From: Crocinitomicaceae bacterium
Lineage (GTDB): Bacteria; Bacteroidota; Bacteroidia; Flavobacteriales_D; Crocinitomicaceae
Assembly (NCBI GenBank): GCA_030727405.1
Contig: JANRBR010000035.1
Span: forward strand, 1 to 64,000
Length of the DNA stretch: 64,000 nt
Direction of reading: 5' to 3'
Every line of letters starts with the position of its first letter. Position 1 is the first letter of the stretch. This document shows, piece after piece, positions 19,401 through 27,542 of the stretch. The notes under the pieces were generated by a model, which saw nothing but the letters and a program-made list of their open reading frames with translations, had not been told where the DNA came from and searched no databases. Made by a program: the position numbers and the translations under genes.

Positions 19401-19873
19401 GTTTGACGTTTGAACAAGTCTATTTAAAAGGAGGAACATCATTGGCAACTTCTCCAGACAATCAAAGTTCTTTTACTCCTACTGCAGCTCAATGGCGAAC
19501 AGACTCGGTGGATTTAAGTGCTTATTTAGGTCAAACTAATTTACAAGTGGCCTTTCGAAACATTGGTGGATGGGGAAACAACATTTACCTAGACAACATT
19601 AATTTGGGTTCCATGCTTGGATATGAATTCCCGAGTCAAAGCAATTTTGCTATCTTTCCAAATCCCGTACAAAGGGGCGCATGTTTAACCATTCAAGGTG
19701 AAGGGATTCAGCAATTACACCTGTTTAGTTCTGATGGGAAATCCATTAAGAGAACACAAAAAGTTCAAGGAAGCACCTTCGAAATTCCGGAGAATACACC
19801 GGCTGGCAACTATATCTTGCAAATCATTAGCGAAAAACAATTATTAAACAAACCGATTATCATCATTGATTAA
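16457..19873 (+). CDS. T9SS type A secreted Asp-box (BNR) repeat protein
   Basis: This 1138-residue exported protein has a signal peptide (to about residue 20, FPSAQN). Its large middle region (about 110-780) contains at least nine Asp-box turns of the form S/T-x-D-G/A-G-x-T/S-W, for example SLDGGTTWT, STDGGNNWA, STDAGLNWT and TTDAGQTWS, typical of sortilin/VPS10-type propellers. A PKD-like domain follows (WSWTFPTGSPSTSN), then a beta-sandwich with EDFQSTFLPNGWS, and a T9SS type A sorting domain from about 1055 (FAIFPNPVQRG, ending KPIIIID). It should be secreted or surface-attached; the ligand is unknown and no protease or glycosidase residues are obvious. Confidence 0.9.
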   Translation: MRNTLLFTFFIFGFFLFPSAQNLKKPSAVEIAQLPEWAKLMYAENPNVFEVDQQYKSYYASNEWIKSYHTQYYKRWKRSILPFIDDSGFIQLPSEEERTRIEKDFLNKQHPAKSSNWSVVGPITNFQEGLTPGSGQTNTYSFDQCLNSPNVCYCGTEPGEVYKSIDAGLNWTCVSMSLDFGSGVTAVEVDYSNPNVIFAGGNKGVFRSLDGGTTWTNVLPNTNFGVNEILIHPSNGSLVFAATDKGLFKSTDGGNNWAPIYTEASYDIKVNTGNSAVLYLVKHNATSLNCEFLRSTDAGLNWTVQTNGWYTSTDAARNDGGARIAVTPSDPNRVYAYLIGESKPNDIGYIGVYRSNDGGISWTLPNGPVGGPYSTSHINLAIGTATWLYHQGFYNCAIMASPSDPNVLLVGGLNVYKSTDGGATFTALSGYVGGPLNMHVDNQDFRVFGNDAWITTDGGIYHSSDFFASEPEFRMSGVRGSDYWGFGSGWNEDVLVGGLYHNGNLAYHENYGNGNFLELGGGEAPTGYVNPGRNRLTYFSDIGGRRIPMNLGDAISGAPFGMSPNESYYAAESSEMEFHPNCFSIAFLGRDNTLFKTTDAGASFNALFTFGTALGDKVKYIEVSSSNPNVMYLNQQPASGNTGKLWKTTDAGQTWSLLTIPSGNSRRMLLSINPTNENELWIAYASGSNGNKVFKTSNGGQTWENWTSNVLNNESVQSIQHIAGTNGGLYVATNKAVYYRNNSSTFTLDNAGLPTFINGNILKPFYRDAKIRLASYGKGIFESNLSENPIVPICRIQVDKLNQVAVCEVDSFYFEDHSFLNHSNASWSWTFPTGSPSTSNLRNPSVLFSSAGDHLAILQITDGNGNTDTDSLTVNVSFFQLQTGINEDFQSTFLPNGWSINNEDGGGTWSLSTNTGGYGASSQSAIFNNYDIDSQQSYDDLVMPLDASVLDIQPFLYFDVAYARWGSGYSDSLAVMISSDCGLTFEQVYLKGGTSLATSPDNQSSFTPTAAQWRTDSVDLSAYLGQTNLQVAFRNIGGWGNNIYLDNINLGSMLGYEFPSQSNFAIFPNPVQRGACLTIQGEGIQQLHLFSSDGKSIKRTQKVQGSTFEIPENTPAGNYILQIISEKQLLNKPIIIID

Positions 19874-19926
19874 GAATATTTTTAGTTCTTGGCATAATTT
19901 ATGATATTTGCACTGAAAATTAATTT

Positions 19927-20565
19927 ATGAAATCATTTTACCTCCTTTTAACGGTACTTTTCCTCCAAGTAGGAACAGCCTTTTCTCAAGATGCAAAAGC
20001 ACAGGGAATTCTAAACAAACTTTCTTCCAAAATGAAAACGATGAAGTCTTTCTACATCGAATTCAATGCGACAATTAAAAATTCCGGTGGCACAAATGAA
20101 AATGCAACTGGAAAAGGATGGGTGAAAGGAAATAAATTCTATGCATCTTATGGCGAAAACACCATTATTTCCAATGGCGTTAAAACCTGGACAGTCATTA
20201 AAGAAGAGCGTTCGGTATATGAATCGGATGCGACAAACAGCGATGACGGCATGAATCCAAAAAAATTAATGACCATTTGGGAAACAGGATTCAAAAATAA
20301 ATTCGATCGAGAAGAAAAATTGAATGGTGAAATGGTTTATGTCATCAACTTATTTCCAAAAGTACCCGCAAAAGCAGATTATCATACCATTGTTTTGTTC
20401 ATTTCAAAAACGAAAAACGAATTAAAGAAAGCGGTTTTAAAAGCGAAAGATGGTACGGTTATGACTTATTCAATGACGAAATTTACAGCAAATCCTCAAA
20501 TCGACGATAAAAAGTTTGTATTTGATAAAACGAAATTTCCTGGATACCGAGTGATCAAAGATTAA
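19927..20565 (+). CDS. lolA: outer-membrane lipoprotein carrier LolA
   Basis: This 212-residue periplasmic chaperone has a signal peptide (residues 1-20, cut after TAFSQ) and one LolA domain: KLSSKMKTMKSFYIEFNATI, GKGWVKGNKFYASYG, ERSVYESDATNSDD and a final region with AVLKAKDGTVMTYSMTKF. LolA carries lipoproteins from LolCDE to the outer membrane; Bacteroidota usually lack recognisable LolB. Length fits. It is convergent with smpB, with 10 bases between the stops. Confidence 0.9.
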   Translation: MKSFYLLLTVLFLQVGTAFSQDAKAQGILNKLSSKMKTMKSFYIEFNATIKNSGGTNENATGKGWVKGNKFYASYGENTIISNGVKTWTVIKEERSVYESDATNSDDGMNPKKLMTIWETGFKNKFDREEKLNGEMVYVINLFPKVPAKADYHTIVLFISKTKNELKKAVLKAKDGTVMTYSMTKFTANPQIDDKKFVFDKTKFPGYRVIKD

Positions 20566-20575
20566 GGCGTTTTCC

Positions 20576-21028
20576 CTAGCGTTTTAAGGCGCGATCCATT
20601 TCTCGGCGGTCATCTTTTTCCTTCAAATCGTGTCGTTTGTCGTGAAGTTTTTTACCTACCGCACAAGCGATCTCAATCTTTACCCAACCTTTTTCGGATA
20701 GAAATAATTTCAAGGGAATGATGGTGTTCCCTTTGATTTTTAGAAACTTTTCGATTCGATTGATTTCCTTTCGATTCAACAATATTTTGCGGTCTGCACG
20801 AGGCTTGTGGTTGTAAAACGACCCATTCTCGTACTCCGTCACATGCATGTTGCGAATCCAGACCTCATTGTTGTAGAAAATGCAATACGCTTCAAGAATA
20901 CTGGCTTTTCCGTTACGGATGCTTTTAATTTCCGTGCCAGACAACACCATTCCAGCAGTAAATTCCTCTTCAAGATGGTACTCGAAGCGGGCACGTTTGT
21001 TCCGGATGTTTAATTCTTTTACTGCCAT
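20576..21028 (-). CDS. smpB: SsrA-binding protein SmpB
   Basis: This 150-residue partner of tmRNA rescues stalled ribosomes. Conserved blocks are NKRARFEYHLEEEFTAGMVLSGTEIKSIR (about residues 8-36), GKASILEAYC, and the tail HDKRHDLKEKDDRREMDRALKR, which enters the decoding centre. The ATG at 21028 is preferred over an in-frame GTG two codons upstream, because the TAACTTTG box (21043-21036) puts the transcript start at about 21032, after the GTG. No ssrA (tmRNA) gene was recognised nearby. Confidence 0.96.
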   Translation of the reverse strand: MAVKELNIRNKRARFEYHLEEEFTAGMVLSGTEIKSIRNGKASILEAYCIFYNNEVWIRNMHVTEYENGSFYNHKPRADRKILLNRKEINRIEKFLKIKGNTIIPLKLFLSEKGWVKIEIACAVGKKLHDKRHDLKEKDDRREMDRALKR

Positions 21029-21035
21029 GGTCACA

Positions 21036-21043
21036 CAAAGTTA
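21036..21043 (-). promoter_or_regulatory. smpB -7 box TAACTTTG
   Basis: On the minus strand a perfect TAnnTTTG box ends only 7 bases before the smpB ATG, so the predicted leader is about 4 nt or none. The identical octamer drives recR in the opposite direction at 21118. Confidence 0.6.
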
Positions 21044-21117
21044 ATCAAATGTTACGAGGGACTTGAAACTAGTACTGAGTATTTGCAAAGATTTCATCCT
21101 ATTTTGAAAAGAATAAG

Positions 21118-21125
21118 TAACTTTG
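21118..21125 (+). promoter_or_regulatory. recR -7 box TAACTTTG
   Basis: This perfect TAnnTTTG box ends 16 bases before the GTG start of recR and faces away from the smpB box. The -33 element is not clear. Confidence 0.6.
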
Positions 21126-21141
21126 AAACTCAATTTCACCT

Positions 21142-21753
21142 GTGAATATTCCATCTAAATATTTTGAAAAAGCCGTTGATCAATTGTCCACCCTACCTGG
21201 AGTTGGACGTCGATCCGCGCTGCGATTAGCCCTGGACTTATTCAAACGCAGCGAAGTAGAAATCGCGGATTTCACTAGTGCATTGATTGACTTCAAACAG
21301 AAAGTATTGCATTGCAGCAGTTGTGGAAACATGACAGACGAACCCGTGTGTGCCATCTGTTCCAATCCAAAACGCGATCACGGAACGATTTGCATTGTGG
21401 AAGACATTCGAGATGTCATGGCAATCGAATCTACATCGACTTACCAAGGTATTTATCATGTATTAGGTGGCATCATCTCTCCAATGGATGGAATTGGTCC
21501 GGCAGATTTAAACATTGAATCTTTGATGTTGAAATTGGAAAAAGAATCCGCTAAAGAAATCATCTTTGCACTAAGTCCAACGATGGAAGGAGACACGACC
21601 AATTTTTACTTATTTAAAAAACTCCAACGATTCGATTGTTTGATTACCTCGATCTCCAGAGGAATTGCCGTGGGATCAGAGTTGCAGTACGCGGATGAAC
21701 TCACACTTGGACGCTCTTTACAGCAACGGCAAGTGTTTCAAAGTGGAAATTAA
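21142..21753 (+). CDS. recR: recombination mediator RecR
   Basis: This 203-residue DNA-binding protein acts with RecO/RecF to load RecA on gapped DNA. It has the helix-hairpin-helix LSTLPGVGRRSALRLALDL (about residues 13-31), a zinc finger with Cys in CSSCGNMTDEPVCAIC (about 57-72), the Toprim acidic cluster TICIVEDIRDVMAIE (about 80-94) and the C-terminal GIAVGSELQYADELTLGRSL. It starts with GTG; the start is conserved in family alignments (IPSKYFEKAVDQLSTLPG). It abuts the next gene's stop with no bases between. Confidence 0.96.
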   Translation: MNIPSKYFEKAVDQLSTLPGVGRRSALRLALDLFKRSEVEIADFTSALIDFKQKVLHCSSCGNMTDEPVCAICSNPKRDHGTICIVEDIRDVMAIESTSTYQGIYHVLGGIISPMDGIGPADLNIESLMLKLEKESAKEIIFALSPTMEGDTTNFYLFKKLQRFDCLITSISRGIAVGSELQYADELTLGRSLQQRQVFQSGN

Positions 21754-22494
21754 CTAGTCCATCTCATGGAACAGTTTCGTTCGGTGCTTTAAGTATCGAA
21801 ACGTCAAACCAAAAAGAGCGATTCCACCTCCCAAGATAAGCCAACCTTTCCAGTAGAGTTCCGGGTTTTCCTGAATGGGATAACTTTTATGAGCAAATAG
21901 CGTGAAAATACACAATCCGATAGTCAAACTAGCAGTCCAACCTGGATATTCGTTTTTCAATACAATCTTCCACGAAAAATCATTCGAACTGGCAGAATAG
22001 AGAAAAGGATTCGGGATCAAACGAGGCGTTCGTCGCTTCCATTTTTCATAGTCTTCTCCGAATTTTCGATTTAGAAACTGCTCTTCCGCATACATGATGA
22101 ATCCATAGTAAACGACAAAAACAACCATCGCTGCGAGAATCAACCATGGAATGCAAAGTAACGTTGTCCAGCCGATCCAAATAAGGATATTTGCCAGGTA
22201 TAATGGATGTCGAACAATGGAATACATGCCTGTGGTATTGAGTACTTCTGCCACCTGATGACTGCGGTTGCGACCGGAAGTTTGCATGCTACGGTGTCCA
22301 ACAGTGAACGAACGAATCACATGACCCAACAATACCAATGAAAAAGCCGTTCGCTCATAAATATGAACATTGGCATGCCATTCTGTATCATATAGCTGAA
22401 TCGAAAATGCGGAAATGGCAAAAATCACCGGAACAAATCCGCGGTACTTAAAAAGTTGATTTCCTAGATGTTCTGTGCTGGAATTCATGGACAT
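21754..22494 (-). CDS. isoprenylcysteine methyltransferase-like membrane protein
   Basis: This 246-residue membrane protein has six or so membrane segments and the ICMT/PEMT signature: MYSIVRHPLYLANILIWIGW (about residues 89-108) and the SAM-binding end YAEEQFLNRKFGEDYEKWKRRTPRLIP (about 131-157). Such bacterial proteins methylate lipids or small membrane substrates; the acceptor is unknown. Two additional C-terminal membrane segments follow the conserved core. It is convergent with recR with zero gap. Confidence 0.85.
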   Translation of the reverse strand: MSMNSSTEHLGNQLFKYRGFVPVIFAISAFSIQLYDTEWHANVHIYERTAFSLVLLGHVIRSFTVGHRSMQTSGRNRSHQVAEVLNTTGMYSIVRHPLYLANILIWIGWTTLLCIPWLILAAMVVFVVYYGFIMYAEEQFLNRKFGEDYEKWKRRTPRLIPNPFLYSASSNDFSWKIVLKNEYPGWTASLTIGLCIFTLFAHKSYPIQENPELYWKGWLILGGGIALFGLTFRYLKHRTKLFHEMD

Positions 22495-22555
22495 TCACGA
22501 TTTTATTTGTATATTGCAGAAGCCTAACAAAATTAGAATTATTTACGTAAGTCCC

Positions 22556-22939
22556 ATGAAAGAAAAATACGAATTAGAATTCCTTCTAAAAACTTCTCCT
22601 CGTGTATTGGAAAAATTAATCAACACGCCGGATGGTTTGTCAGAATGGTTTGCAGACGACGTCAACATCAAGGACGACGTCTATTCATTTGAATGGGATG
22701 GCAACGAAGAAGAGGCGCGCTTATTGCAAAACAAACCCAATTCAAAAATCCGTTGGAAATGGCTTTCGGATGAAGAAGATGGAAACGATGTTTATTTTGA
22801 GATCGCATACATCGTCGACCCTATGACGGCTTCTGTGTCTTTACAAATCACCGACTTTGCTTATCCGGCAGATAAGGAAAGTGCAATCATGTTATGGAAC
22901 CAACAAGTCAGTGATTTAAAAAGAGTCATTGGTTCTTAA
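22556..22939 (+). CDS. START-like domain protein (AHSA1/PF19569 type)
   Basis: This 127-residue cytoplasmic protein has a START/SRPBCC-like hydrophobic cavity fold: KYELEFLLKTSPRVLEKLINTPDGLSEWFADDVN, then a WDGNEEEARLL strand and a long closing helix AIMLWNQQVSDLKRVIG. The family is widespread in Bacteroidota and has no assigned role. I start it at ATG 22556; a longer frame from 22475 overlaps the divergent methyltransferase gene and its extra 27 residues do not look coding. Confidence 0.88.
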   Translation: MKEKYELEFLLKTSPRVLEKLINTPDGLSEWFADDVNIKDDVYSFEWDGNEEEARLLQNKPNSKIRWKWLSDEEDGNDVYFEIAYIVDPMTASVSLQITDFAYPADKESAIMLWNQQVSDLKRVIGS

Positions 22940-22976
22940 ACCAAACAATTCTTCACTTATTTCTACGTTTATTAGC

Positions 22977-22984
22977 TACCTTTG
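22977..22984 (+). promoter_or_regulatory. -7 box TACCTTTG before lptF/G
   Basis: This perfect TAnnTTTG box has a TTG at 22982-22984 that is in frame with the permease but lies inside the promoter. The likely real TTG start is at 23000, about 12 nt after the predicted transcript start. Confidence 0.6.
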
Positions 22985-22999
22985 CCGAAATTTTCAGGA

Positions 23000-24457
23000 T
23001 TGAAAAGACTGTACCTATTTAGCATTCGATCATTTGCCGGTCCCTTCATTGTGACACTGGTGATTTCGATGTTTATCCTTATTCTTCAATTCTTTTGGGT
23101 TTACATGGATGACTTGATGGGGAAAGGACTGAGTATTTGGGTCATTCTTGAATTGCTTTTCTATGTTTCAGCTAACCTGATTCCTTTAGCGCTTCCGCTG
23201 GCGATTTTACTTTCATCCTTGATGACTTTTGGGAGTTTCGCGGAAAACAATGAATTAACCGCCTTAAAATCAAGTGGTCTCTCCCTCTACCGCATCATGC
23301 GACCATTGATGGTTATTGTTACCATCATTTCCATCAGTACATTCTATTTTGCTAACTACGTCATACCCGTGTTTAATTTAAAGTTTCACACCTTGATTTA
23401 TGACATTCAAAACACGAAAATATCTTCCATTTTAACTCCTGGAGTCTACACAAAAGATTTTGCCGGATATTCCATTAAGGTAAAGTCCTTCAATGATACT
23501 GTTTATAAAGGCATCACGATCCATGATTACAGCCATCCAACCGAATTAAAAACAGTCAAGGCAAATGAAGCGCGGATTTACAAGTCTGCCAATGGACAAT
23601 ACATGTTCTTTGATTTAAAAAACGGAAGGATTTTGGAAGAACTCGACATCCAGAATCCACTTTTTCTACCTGATGGCACGGTGCAGAATCATTCGGGACG
23701 TCCAGCACGCGTATCTTATTTCGAACATGGAACCTATAAATTAAACATTGCTGGATTCAATTTAAGTCGAACGGATGAAGATTTATTTACGGATAAATAC
23801 GAAATGATGAATGTCTTTCAAATCAGTACTGCGATGGATTCTTTAGAAAAGAAAAAATCACAGGTTCTAGAAACCTTCGCAAAAAACATTGGGAAAGAAT
23901 TTGTGAGCTTCAATGACAAAATCATGTACCAAGATCCCAATACAGGATTGTCCAACGTAACCGTACCCATCATTGATTATCAAAATTTAAATGCTGTCGA
24001 CAAACTACAGGCTCGAAACACCGTCATCTCTCGATTAAGACGAACCAATGAAACCATTGAAAATCAAGATCAATTCATTTTGGTGATGGAGAAAGAATCA
24101 GACTTGTACTGGATTGAATTTCATAAAAAACTGGCCTTAACATACGCGGTAATCGTCTTGTTTTTCGTTGGTGGACCATTAGGCGCCATCATTCGAAAAG
24201 GAGGCTTTGGTACTCCTGTTGTCGTTGCTGCATTAACATTCATGGTCTATTTTATGCTGAATAGTATTGGTCAAAATTTAGCAGAAACAAACACCGTTTC
24301 TCCGTTTATTGGCATGTGGTTAGCCGGATTCTTTTTCACACCCGTTGCATGGATCATTACACGTGCAGCTGCCAATGACGCCCAAGTATTCTCGAAAGAA
24401 ATGTGGAATGCATTTGCCCTGAAAATCATTAGAAAAAATGCGCGTACTCGTACTTAG
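23000..24457 (+). CDS. LptF/LptG family permease (LPS export)
   Basis: This 485-residue inner-membrane protein is part of the LptB2FG transporter that extracts lipopolysaccharide for transport to the outer membrane. Three membrane segments at the N-terminus carry family motifs (FAGPFIVTLVISMFILILQ, LIPLALPLAILLSSLMTFG, ENNELTALKSSGLSLYRIM), a periplasmic jellyroll domain follows (about 120-350), then three more segments at the end (ALTYAVIVLFFVGGPLGAIIRKGGFG). Only one subunit is encoded here, so I leave F versus G open. The start is taken as TTG 23000 (see the promoter). Its end overlaps the next gene by 20 bases. Confidence 0.9.
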   Translation: MKRLYLFSIRSFAGPFIVTLVISMFILILQFFWVYMDDLMGKGLSIWVILELLFYVSANLIPLALPLAILLSSLMTFGSFAENNELTALKSSGLSLYRIMRPLMVIVTIISISTFYFANYVIPVFNLKFHTLIYDIQNTKISSILTPGVYTKDFAGYSIKVKSFNDTVYKGITIHDYSHPTELKTVKANEARIYKSANGQYMFFDLKNGRILEELDIQNPLFLPDGTVQNHSGRPARVSYFEHGTYKLNIAGFNLSRTDEDLFTDKYEMMNVFQISTAMDSLEKKKSQVLETFAKNIGKEFVSFNDKIMYQDPNTGLSNVTVPIIDYQNLNAVDKLQARNTVISRLRRTNETIENQDQFILVMEKESDLYWIEFHKKLALTYAVIVLFFVGGPLGAIIRKGGFGTPVVVAALTFMVYFMLNSIGQNLAETNTVSPFIGMWLAGFFFTPVAWIITRAAANDAQVFSKEMWNAFALKIIRKNARTRT

Positions 24458-25628
24458 TCACAAACCTCCCTACCCGATTGTCGATGGTGGATGCCTGGCA
24501 ATGAGTCGTTTTCTACTTGACCTTCATGAAATCGATCAAATCGAAAAAATCGATTACGTGACGTTTAGTACACACAAACACCCTTTTAAACAGGAGGATT
24601 ACGATGCATTGAATCTCGAAAAGGCATCATTTACCGGAATGGAACTGGACACAAAAATCAAGGTTTTACCGGCACTTTACAGCTTGATCGCCCACGAATC
24701 CTACCACACGAAACGCTTTCTAAATAAACGCATTTCTAACACCTTGCTGGAAATGTTAAGCAACACAAGGTATGACTTCATTGTTTTCGAAAGTTTATAT
24801 GCTGCCATCTATGCACCCATCGTTCGAAAAGTATTTCAAGGCAAGATCCTTTACCGGTCCCATAACATCGAACACAAAATCTGGGAAGGATTGGCTAAAA
24901 ACCAAGGAAACCCCTTAAAAAAATGGTACCTCCAACAATTAACAAAATCCTTAAAGAAAGAAGAATATGCCATTTGGAATCAAGTGGACGCCATTCTTTC
25001 CATATCCAAAGAAGATACCGCGTTTATTCAACAAAAAACGCAGAAAAAGGTAAACTACCTTCCATCCTCCATGCCTTCGTATAAATTACAAATGAACTGG
25101 AGTTCAAATCGCATGTGCTTCATTGGCGCCTTTGACTGGGAACCAAACTTGGAAGCTGTTCAATGGTTTATAAAGAATGTACTTCCAACAATTAAGCAAC
25201 AATTTCCAAACCTTGAATTTCACATTGCCGGTAGAGCAAGCGAACGCATTCCTGAAGAATGGAGACAGGATCAGGTGAAAATTCATGGTTTTGTTGAAGA
25301 TCCATTAGCCTTCATCGCAGAAAACGGACTTTTTGTTGCTTGTTTGCAATCAGGCTCAGGAATTAAAATGAAAGTTTTGGAAGCAATGAGCATCGGTGCG
25401 CCTTGTGTTTTGACCACCAAAGCAGCGGAAGGACTTGAGCTATCGAAACACATGCCTATTCATAAAGATGCCGAATCCTTTGCTTTGGACATCATTGAAT
25501 TGCTTCAAGATCAAAGCAAACAACAGCTTCGAGGAGCATTAGGAAAGCAATTTATTTCATCCGAATTCTCCACACAAATGGTGAAAGATATCCTGGAAAA
25601 AGATTTACAGGCAATGACTTCGATATGA
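24438..25628 (+). CDS. glycosyltransferase family 4 protein
   Basis: This 396-residue GT-B glycosyltransferase has an N-terminal strand/loop typical of GT4 (RVLVLSHKPPYPIVDGGCLAMSRF), a linker with YRSHNIEHKIWEGLA, and a C-terminal donor domain with FIGAFDWEPNLEAVQWF, LEFHIAGRASERIP, KIHGFVEDPLAFI and the SGSGIKMKVLEAMSIGAPCVLT site that binds the nucleotide sugar. It probably builds a cell-surface glycan. The ATG lies 20 bases inside the LptF/G gene, so the two are coupled. Confidence 0.92.
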   Translation: MRVLVLSHKPPYPIVDGGCLAMSRFLLDLHEIDQIEKIDYVTFSTHKHPFKQEDYDALNLEKASFTGMELDTKIKVLPALYSLIAHESYHTKRFLNKRISNTLLEMLSNTRYDFIVFESLYAAIYAPIVRKVFQGKILYRSHNIEHKIWEGLAKNQGNPLKKWYLQQLTKSLKKEEYAIWNQVDAILSISKEDTAFIQQKTQKKVNYLPSSMPSYKLQMNWSSNRMCFIGAFDWEPNLEAVQWFIKNVLPTIKQQFPNLEFHIAGRASERIPEEWRQDQVKIHGFVEDPLAFIAENGLFVACLQSGSGIKMKVLEAMSIGAPCVLTTKAAEGLELSKHMPIHKDAESFALDIIELLQDQSKQQLRGALGKQFISSEFSTQMVKDILEKDLQAMTSI

Positions 25629-25676
25629 AAGTCAATCAGTAAATAATGTTTAATATTGTGACTTAAGGATACGAAC

Positions 25677-26837
25677 ATGTTCATCATTGAAATCATTTTA
25701 TGGCTAGGAATTGGACTGATTGCGCACAGTTATCTGGTTTATCCTAAAATGATGCAGTTTTTTTCGAGGTATCGAAAAATAAATGACATCGTTTATACCG
25801 AGGATTTTCCCAGCATCACGATCATTATTCCAGCCCACAATGAAGAAAAAGTGATTGGTCAAAAATTGGAAACCTTGCTTAAATCCTCTTTTCCTTTAAC
25901 GCAAATTCAACTTTTAATTGGAGCGGACAATTGTCAAGATCAAACAGCAGAAATCATCCAATCCTATCAAGGTCAATTTCCCGACGTGCGTTTAATCGAA
26001 TTTAGTGAACGTCAAGGAAAAATAAACATCGTTAATCGCTTGGTTAAAGAAGCAAAGCACGAAATCATCATCATGACAGATGCCAACGTTCTTTTGGAGG
26101 AAAGCACCTTAATGGAACTGGTAAAGCACTTTAAGAACCCAAAGATTGGATTAGTCGACACTCGAATGGAGCATTTTGGACTGAAAGAAAGTGGCATTTC
26201 CATGGCTGAAAACGGCTACATTTCAAATGAGGTTCAAACCAAAAGTGCTGAAGGAAAAATTTGGGGTGCGATGATGGGACCCTTCGGTGGGTGTTTTGCT
26301 TTTCGAAAAGCATGCTTCGAACCCATCCCAACGCATTTTTTGGTCGATGATTTCTACCTAAACATGTTGATCCTTCGTAAAGGATTTCATTGCATCAACG
26401 AGCAAAAAGCACGTGTTTTTGAAGACGTTTCCAATGAATCGTGGATTGAGTTCAAACGCAAAATACGCATTTCAGCAGGTAACTTTCAAAACCTAAGTGT
26501 TTTTTGGCCCATGTTGTTTCGCTTTGACGGGATTTCGTATGCATTCTTTTCCCACAAGTTCCTACGATGGATTTTGCCATTCTTCATGGCCTACATACTC
26601 ATTAGTACGGCTTTTCTATCCGATCAACTAGCTTATGGAGTGATACATGTGCTGTTTTTAATCCCCTTGACCTTGTACATCCCAGATTACTTAGGAAAAA
26701 AAATCAATGTACACGTAAAATGGTTGCGTTACATTGTTCATTTCACATCCATGAACATTGCCTTGTTTCTTGGCTTTTTTAAATTTCTTGGTGGCGTTAA
26801 ATCAAGCATTTGGGAACCAACCAAACGACTTCAATAA
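25677..26837 (+). CDS. membrane glycosyltransferase family 2 protein
   Basis: This 386-residue protein has an N-terminal membrane anchor (residues 3-20), a GT-A domain (FPSITIIIPAHNEEKVIGQKL, LIGADNCQDQTAEII, EIIIMTDANVLLEE with the Asp pair that binds metal/nucleotide, and FLVDDFYLNMLILRKGF) and three C-terminal membrane segments (about 285-375). The architecture resembles processive synthases or polysaccharide-building GT2 enzymes, but the QxxRW motif is replaced by RISAGNFQNL, so the product is uncertain. It ends exactly where the convergent gene ends (0-base gap). Confidence 0.9.
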   Translation: MFIIEIILWLGIGLIAHSYLVYPKMMQFFSRYRKINDIVYTEDFPSITIIIPAHNEEKVIGQKLETLLKSSFPLTQIQLLIGADNCQDQTAEIIQSYQGQFPDVRLIEFSERQGKINIVNRLVKEAKHEIIIMTDANVLLEESTLMELVKHFKNPKIGLVDTRMEHFGLKESGISMAENGYISNEVQTKSAEGKIWGAMMGPFGGCFAFRKACFEPIPTHFLVDDFYLNMLILRKGFHCINEQKARVFEDVSNESWIEFKRKIRISAGNFQNLSVFWPMLFRFDGISYAFFSHKFLRWILPFFMAYILISTAFLSDQLAYGVIHVLFLIPLTLYIPDYLGKKINVHVKWLRYIVHFTSMNIALFLGFFKFLGGVKSSIWEPTKRLQ

Positions 26838-27542
26838 TTAGCGAAGGCTTTTAAAATGGTCGTATTTATCTTTGATAAACAAGACCAATTCCATTTCGGA
26901 TGCGGTCTTAATGAAATTTTCATCGATGTTCAAGAAGGTAATAAAATCATCAAACGTTGTTTCTGGCAAGTCAATGATTTCAAAAGCAACGTACAAGCGC
27001 AGTAATTCTTTCACGATTCTTCGTTGGTCATCTTTATATTGTTGTTCCGCAATCCAAGCTTTGTTTTGTTCCTTTTTTGAAAAAGCCTGATACAATGCCG
27101 TAATTGGACTTTCCATTACATTGATTCCTGTTACGGTTCGAGTCTCACGCTGCGACAATGCTTGACGCTCTTCTTTGATTTGTTCCAGAGACTTTAAGGG
27201 ACGCACCACCACTTGCTCAATTTCCTGTGGAATGCGCTCGATGTATGCTAGGATGTGATTTTGACAATCGCCATCTGCAGTTGCAATGAATTCATAAACG
27301 GGGTAACCTTTGGTTGAAAGGGCAATTTTATCACCTGGACGAACATACACTGAAAAATGACCATCTGGCTGACCAAAAACTCCTCGTCCACTCGTTTTGT
27401 TTATCACCATTAAGTTGTAAAACATGTCCACATTCATGGTATCCATTACTTTCCCAGAAACGAAAACCTGCTCACATTGACTCCACAAAGCTTGTCCGCT
27501 TAATATGGAAAGGAAGAAAAATACTTTTGTCAATGAATTCAT
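26838..27542 (-). CDS. secreted protein with carboxypeptidase-regulatory-like domain
   Basis: This 234-residue exported protein has a signal peptide (MNSLTKVFFFLSILSGQALWSQ) and a beta-sandwich of the CarboxypepD_reg-like kind (VSGKVMDTMNVDMFYNLMVINKTSG, FSVYVRPGDKIALSTKGYP), followed by a helical half with repeated Glu/Lys/Arg. The helical part ends in TTFDDFITFLNIDENFIKTASEMELVLFIKDKYDHF, a block seen in many Bacteroidota homologues as I recall. Function unknown. The start at 27542 shares a base with the upstream stop (TAATG), so it is coupled to the M50 protease gene. Confidence 0.82.
   Translation of the reverse strand: MNSLTKVFFFLSILSGQALWSQCEQVFVSGKVMDTMNVDMFYNLMVINKTSGRGVFGQPDGHFSVYVRPGDKIALSTKGYPVYEFIATADGDCQNHILAYIERIPQEIEQVVVRPLKSLEQIKEERQALSQRETRTVTGINVMESPITALYQAFSKKEQNKAWIAEQQYKDDQRRIVKELLRLYVAFEIIDLPETTFDDFITFLNIDENFIKTASEMELVLFIKDKYDHFKSLR

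Noticed and set aside
20562-20591. Direct repeat TTAAGGCG between lolA and smpB
   Set aside because: It is only 8 bases and falls at two coding ends, so it is likely chance; no hairpin forms that would act as a terminator.
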